From assembly GCA_964459325.1 (NCBI GenBank), contig CAYWKU010000014.1:16093-80092 (forward strand): a stretch of DNA of 64,000 bases, given 5' to 3'. The position numbers were made by a program, and so were the translations under genes. The notes under the pieces were generated by a model. It was not told the origin of the DNA, did no database searches, and saw only the letters and a program-made list of their open reading frames with translations. Every line of letters starts with the position of its first letter. Within the stretch, counting starts at the first letter, position 1. This DNA comes from CAYWKU01 sp964459325 (lineage in GTDB: Bacteria > RBG-13-61-14 > CAYWKU01). This document shows positions 60,982 to 64,000 of this stretch, in pieces.

Positions 60982-61875
60982 ATGCTGCTCACTCCCCAAT
61001 GTTACTCCTGCATACTTGACGACCTTAGAGGAGCCTTGGAGCTATTGGATGTGGAAGAGGAACTCTTCCACGAAACCATGATAAGGGCCGTCCGGATGCT
61101 GGAGGCACAAGGCCCGGCGCGCAAGTACCCGTCACATTACATCACCGAAGCTCACCGGATATTGAAGAAAGCTACCGGTATAGATATGCCCTTCGCCGAG
61201 TTGAGGAAAAAAACCAACCTCGTCGGAATCGAAATAGCGAAAAAGCTGCGCAACGATATATCGAACCTCGCTCCCGCCGAGCGCTTCCGCACCGTGGTTG
61301 TCTGGTGCGTTGCCGCAAATCACCTGGACTTCCGCACCGTCGGTACCGGCTACGGTTTCGACCCGGATGAAATATATCAATGGCTTGAAAATTACGTGGA
61401 AGAAGGGCTCGCAGTGGACATGATTAACCAGTTTCATCAAGCGGCAGGGGGCGCGGAAAAAATAACGTACGTACACGACAACGTGGGGGAAGTGGCGGTG
61501 GACTCGGTGCTTATCGAGGAACTCAAATCGCTCGGCGCCGGCGTTACAAGCGCATTGCGCGGCGGCCCTATCACCAGCGACGCTACCATGGAAGACGGAA
61601 AGCAAGCGGGCGTCTTCGAGGCGGCCGACGAAGTGATACTCGCAGGCCCCGACACCCTGGGAATATCCCTGAACGAAATAACGCCCGAGCTTAAAAAGGC
61701 TCTAAAGGAAGCGGACCTCATCGTATCCAAGGGACAGGCCAATTATTATGTACTTACCGAGTACATAAAAGAAACCCCGGCGCGCATCGCGTTTCTTTTC
61801 AGCAACAAGTGCGAACCGGTGGCGAATACCCTGGGACTTACGGGCAAAAACAATATAGTCTGGATGAACGCTTAA
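60982..61875 (+). CDS. DUF89/ARMT1-like protein
   Basis: A 297-aa protein of the DUF89 family (metal-dependent damage-control phosphatase fold). The CYSCILDDL start, VVWCVAANHLDFRTVG, a VHDNVGEVAVDSVLIEEL segment with Asp and Asn that would bind metal, and VSKGQANYYVL are typical. Family members remove phosphate from damaged sugar phosphates or pantetheine derivatives; the substrate here is not evident. ATG 60982 fits the promoter. An amidohydrolase gene follows after 18 bp, so they form a pair. Confidence 0.85.
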   Translation: MLLTPQCYSCILDDLRGALELLDVEEELFHETMIRAVRMLEAQGPARKYPSHYITEAHRILKKATGIDMPFAELRKKTNLVGIEIAKKLRNDISNLAPAERFRTVVVWCVAANHLDFRTVGTGYGFDPDEIYQWLENYVEEGLAVDMINQFHQAAGGAEKITYVHDNVGEVAVDSVLIEELKSLGAGVTSALRGGPITSDATMEDGKQAGVFEAADEVILAGPDTLGISLNEITPELKKALKEADLIVSKGQANYYVLTEYIKETPARIAFLFSNKCEPVANTLGLTGKNNIVWMNA

Positions 61876-61893
61876 AACGAGAGGAAAACGGCA

Positions 61894-63405
61894 ATGGACA
61901 GAAGAAAATTTGTGAAAACTTCGGCAACCGCCGGATTATTAGCCGCAACCGGCCCCGGCTTTATAACTCGTGGGATGGCGGCGGAATCCATGTCCCCCAT
62001 GGGCAGGCCGCTCGGGGCCGAAGAAACTTTATTGATTCACAACGCCAGACTCGTAGACGTGGAAAACGGCGAATTTCTGCCACAATCCGCCATTCTGATA
62101 AAGGGTGATAAGATTTCTGCCCTCCCCGAAGGTTTTGTTGATATAAAAAAGGCCGACCGGAAAATAGACGCCGGCGGAAGGTTCATAATACCCGGCCTTA
62201 TAAACAATCACTGCCACATGAGCCTTCCCGGGGTGGCGGCTCTGAGCATCCACATTCTGACCAAATTCGACGACCAGATGGACCGCAACTGCACCGACTG
62301 TATAACTCACGGAGTAACCACGGTCAGGGACCAGCTCGGCGGGCAGCAGTTTCTCATGAGAAGGCAGGCGCGTATGAGCGCGGGCGAACTTATGGGGCCG
62401 CGTATCATGCGCGGCATCGGGGTGCAGGTGCCGGACGGATACGGCACCTTCTTCCCGGACTTCGTGGCCAACGACTCGGTGATGCCCGCGCGTAACGTAT
62501 CCGAAGTGAAGGACGGGGTAAAAAAGGCCGTCGACCTCGGCGCGGACCACATCAAGCTCTTTCTGCAATACCGGACGCTTTTCCAGGGAGACAAGAAATA
62601 TCCGGTAATGACCGACAAAATGCTCGCAACGGCGGTCGAAGAGGCGGAAAAGCATTCCAAGTACGCGGCAATTCACGAAACCAACGTCAAAGGCTACAGG
62701 GCATCGCTGAAGGCCGGAGTGCGCAGCATCGAACACGCCCCCCGAGATGAGGCCATTACCGAAGAAGACGTAAAAAAATTCGTGGACGGCGGACATTACT
62801 CCGTCCCCACTATGAGCGTGGCGTGGGCGCTGGCTTATCCGGTATCCGGTGATAAAAGCTTCCAGAACCCCCGCGTTCAAAAAATCTACAAACACAAAAA
62901 CACACATATTAATGAAATGCTGGATGAATTCCTGGCGCCGAAACTGGCAAAGGTAGGGAAAAAAGTGCACCGGAAATATTCCCGACCCGGCTACTTCGAC
63001 GAAGACCACTTCATGATTACCCCCGACGCCGCTTACTTCAACGCGGCGGGAGCCATCGGAGGCGAAAACATCATGAAGCTCTATAAGGCGGGAGCGAAGT
63101 TCGGTTGCGGCAACGACGGCGGAGTGCCTTTCATCTGGCCGGGAAACATGGCCCTCGAAATGTGGCTGAACCAACAGGCCGGAATGAAACCCGCCGACGT
63201 TCTCAGAAGCGCCACCATCACCAACGCCAAAATCCTGAAACTCGGATGCTGCCTCGGCTCAATAAAAGAGAAAAAAGTCGCCGACCTCGTCTTCCTGGAC
63301 AAAAATCCCCTGGAAGACATCGCCAACGTGGACAAACCCGAAGCCGTGCTCCAGTCGGGAAGGCTGGTTTACACCAAGGGGAACGTGAAGGAGGATTACA
63401 CCTGA
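61894..63405 (+). CDS. Tat-exported amidohydrolase
   Basis: A 503-aa metal-dependent hydrolase. The N-terminus MDRRKFVKTSATAGLLAATG is a twin-arginine signal, consistent with tatA at 53976. The TIM-barrel metal motif is His106-Cys-His108, followed by HETNVKGYR, SIEHAP and CGNDGG with the catalytic Asp, and a C-terminal beta sandwich (LGSIKEKKVADLVFLDKNPL). It resembles the imidazolonepropionase/prolidase-like branch. The substrate is unknown. GAGAGG precedes ATG 61894. Its stop overlaps the convergent gene by 10 bp. Confidence 0.85.
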   Translation: MDRRKFVKTSATAGLLAATGPGFITRGMAAESMSPMGRPLGAEETLLIHNARLVDVENGEFLPQSAILIKGDKISALPEGFVDIKKADRKIDAGGRFIIPGLINNHCHMSLPGVAALSIHILTKFDDQMDRNCTDCITHGVTTVRDQLGGQQFLMRRQARMSAGELMGPRIMRGIGVQVPDGYGTFFPDFVANDSVMPARNVSEVKDGVKKAVDLGADHIKLFLQYRTLFQGDKKYPVMTDKMLATAVEEAEKHSKYAAIHETNVKGYRASLKAGVRSIEHAPRDEAITEEDVKKFVDGGHYSVPTMSVAWALAYPVSGDKSFQNPRVQKIYKHKNTHINEMLDEFLAPKLAKVGKKVHRKYSRPGYFDEDHFMITPDAAYFNAAGAIGGENIMKLYKAGAKFGCGNDGGVPFIWPGNMALEMWLNQQAGMKPADVLRSATITNAKILKLGCCLGSIKEKKVADLVFLDKNPLEDIANVDKPEAVLQSGRLVYTKGNVKEDYT

Positions 63406-64000
63406 CCTTTTTTGCTTTTTTCAAAATATTGAAAAAAATCGTCCAACAAAAGCGCAGTAAAAGCGTACCCGGAAAAATTCTCAAGGCACCTGGACATTTG
63501 GCCACTGTCAGGAATCCACACAATACCGTCCAACACCGCCACTGTAACCGCGTTTTTAAACGATTTACTCGCCAGATTAAGAGCATCCTCAAAAGCTCTG
63601 TTTTGGTTGCCGCCTTCGGTGCCAAGGAACTTCGCTTCCCCTATAATCAACTTTCCCCCACTTCTTGCGACAAAATCCGGACGTTTATCCAAACCACACC
63701 CCTTTTGATTTGCATAGTTTCTAAGGGTTTCGCCTGAGGTTTCCAGAAAAACGGGCTTAGAATCTTCCTTTTCAAATTTACCGGGATCTTTTATGAACTT
63801 ATATTTCTTTTTCAACCACTTTTCAAACAGTGGCCCCATTTGGCGATTAAACTCTTTTGGCGCTTCCAGTTTATCTAAAACCCCCTCAACGCCCATTTCT
63901 CTGAGATGATTACAGATTCTTCTAACCGTCTTGGGATTTTTAGATATTTCATCAGGTTTTTTCCTTAGAAAACCGACATATGGGTCGTTAAAGGGGAACT
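63396..64000 (-). CDS. Restriction-endonuclease-like protein (5' end beyond window)
   Basis: An open frame runs from the stop at 63398-63396 to the right edge without interruption, about 201 codons; the ATG at 63896 is internal. Reading in from the edge gives FPFNDPYVGFLRKKPDEISK, a pattern seen near the start of some type II restriction enzymes, then FNRQMGPLFEKWLKKKY, RPDFVARSGGKLIIGEAKFL (a PD-(D/E)xK-like core with D...E-x-K) and a helical C-terminus. The region is clearly richer in A+T than its neighbours, suggesting acquisition. A partner methylase would be expected further right. The 3' end overlaps the amidohydrolase by 10 bp. Confidence 0.65.
   Translation of the reverse strand, partial: FPFNDPYVGFLRKKPDEISKNPKTVRRICNHLREMGVEGVLDKLEAPKEFNRQMGPLFEKWLKKKYKFIKDPGKFEKEDSKPVFLETSGETLRNYANQKGCGLDKRPDFVARSGGKLIIGEAKFLGTEGGNQNRAFEDALNLASKSFKNAVTVAVLDGIVWIPDSGQMSRCLENFSGYAFTALLLDDFFQYFEKSKKGQV

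Noticed and set aside
1..64000. CRISPR array, prophage or complete insertion sequence
   Set aside because: No regularly spaced short repeats, phage structural genes or transposase frames were found; the repeats seen are dispersed palindromes and MITE-like elements.

Overview
This window looks like a chromosomal segment of an uncultured-type Gram-negative (diderm) bacterium with fairly high GC (I estimate mid-50s percent by eye). An outer membrane with lipid A is indicated by lpxC. A secretin (gspD), two TolQ/ExbB-TolR/ExbD pairs, TatA and several lipoproteins with lipoboxes point the same way. The mixture suggests a deep-branching, partly anaerobic lineage: a FabK-type fatty-acid operon, a Na+-pumping decarboxylase, Xsc-type sulfonate degradation and B12-radical SAM chemistry. 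I cannot fix the phylum from sequence alone. I saw no tRNA, rRNA, CRISPR array, prophage or intact transposase.

Layout. 1-3625: the end of a tolQ-tolR operon (tolR runs off the left edge), a SUMF1-fold protein, a lipoprotein and era. 3770-8353 (minus strand): a fatty-acid synthesis operon yceD-rpmF-fabK-fabD-fabG-acpP-rpiB, split by a small non-autonomous element. 8603-12385: a D-lyxose isomerase-like cupin, a TetR/ADC-like/acyl-CoA dehydrogenase-like operon and a 69-aa protein. 12453-18318: a B12-binding radical SAM protein with a PqqD-like tail, then exbB-exbD-ftsB-like-diguanylate cyclase. 18811-28671: lpxC, two uncharacterised proteins, glgA, a HEAT/TM protein, a PilZ-like protein, a 5'-nucleotidase-like protein, a DMT/NIPA-like transporter, ilvC and an XRE regulator. 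29100-35353: type II secretion gspC-D-E-F. 35384-43383: small exported proteins, an FG-GAP/TPR membrane protein, galT, trmO, and the pair xsc-ackA, which would turn sulfoacetaldehyde into sulfite, acetate and ATP. 43595-53269: a TMTC-like TPR protein, a macro-domain protein, a four-gene biotin-dependent Na+-pumping decarboxylase operon, aroC, queD and a membrane TPR protein. 53517-60676: a membrane protein, tatA, and a five-gene dipeptide/oligopeptide ABC operon with an extra acidic, disordered protein gene in the middle. 60982-64000: a DUF89 protein, a Tat-exported amidohydrolase and a restriction-endonuclease-like gene cut by the right edge.

The non-coding part is unusually rich in short dispersed repeats: two copies of a terminal-inverted-repeat element with TTAG duplications, one element with TATTA duplications, a 48-bp palindrome in two copies, a repeat of about 165 bp at two full sites and one partial site, and a 40-nt REP-like module at three loci. 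Several genes have a good sigma70-type promoter whose expected start point lies only a few bases before the start codon, with no ribosome binding site, which suggests leaderless mRNAs are common here. No single gene cluster is plainly a new system. The best candidates are the radical SAM-PqqD protein with its small upstream gene, the ACAD-like protein that has lost both usual catalytic glutamates, and the acidic protein embedded in the dpp operon.
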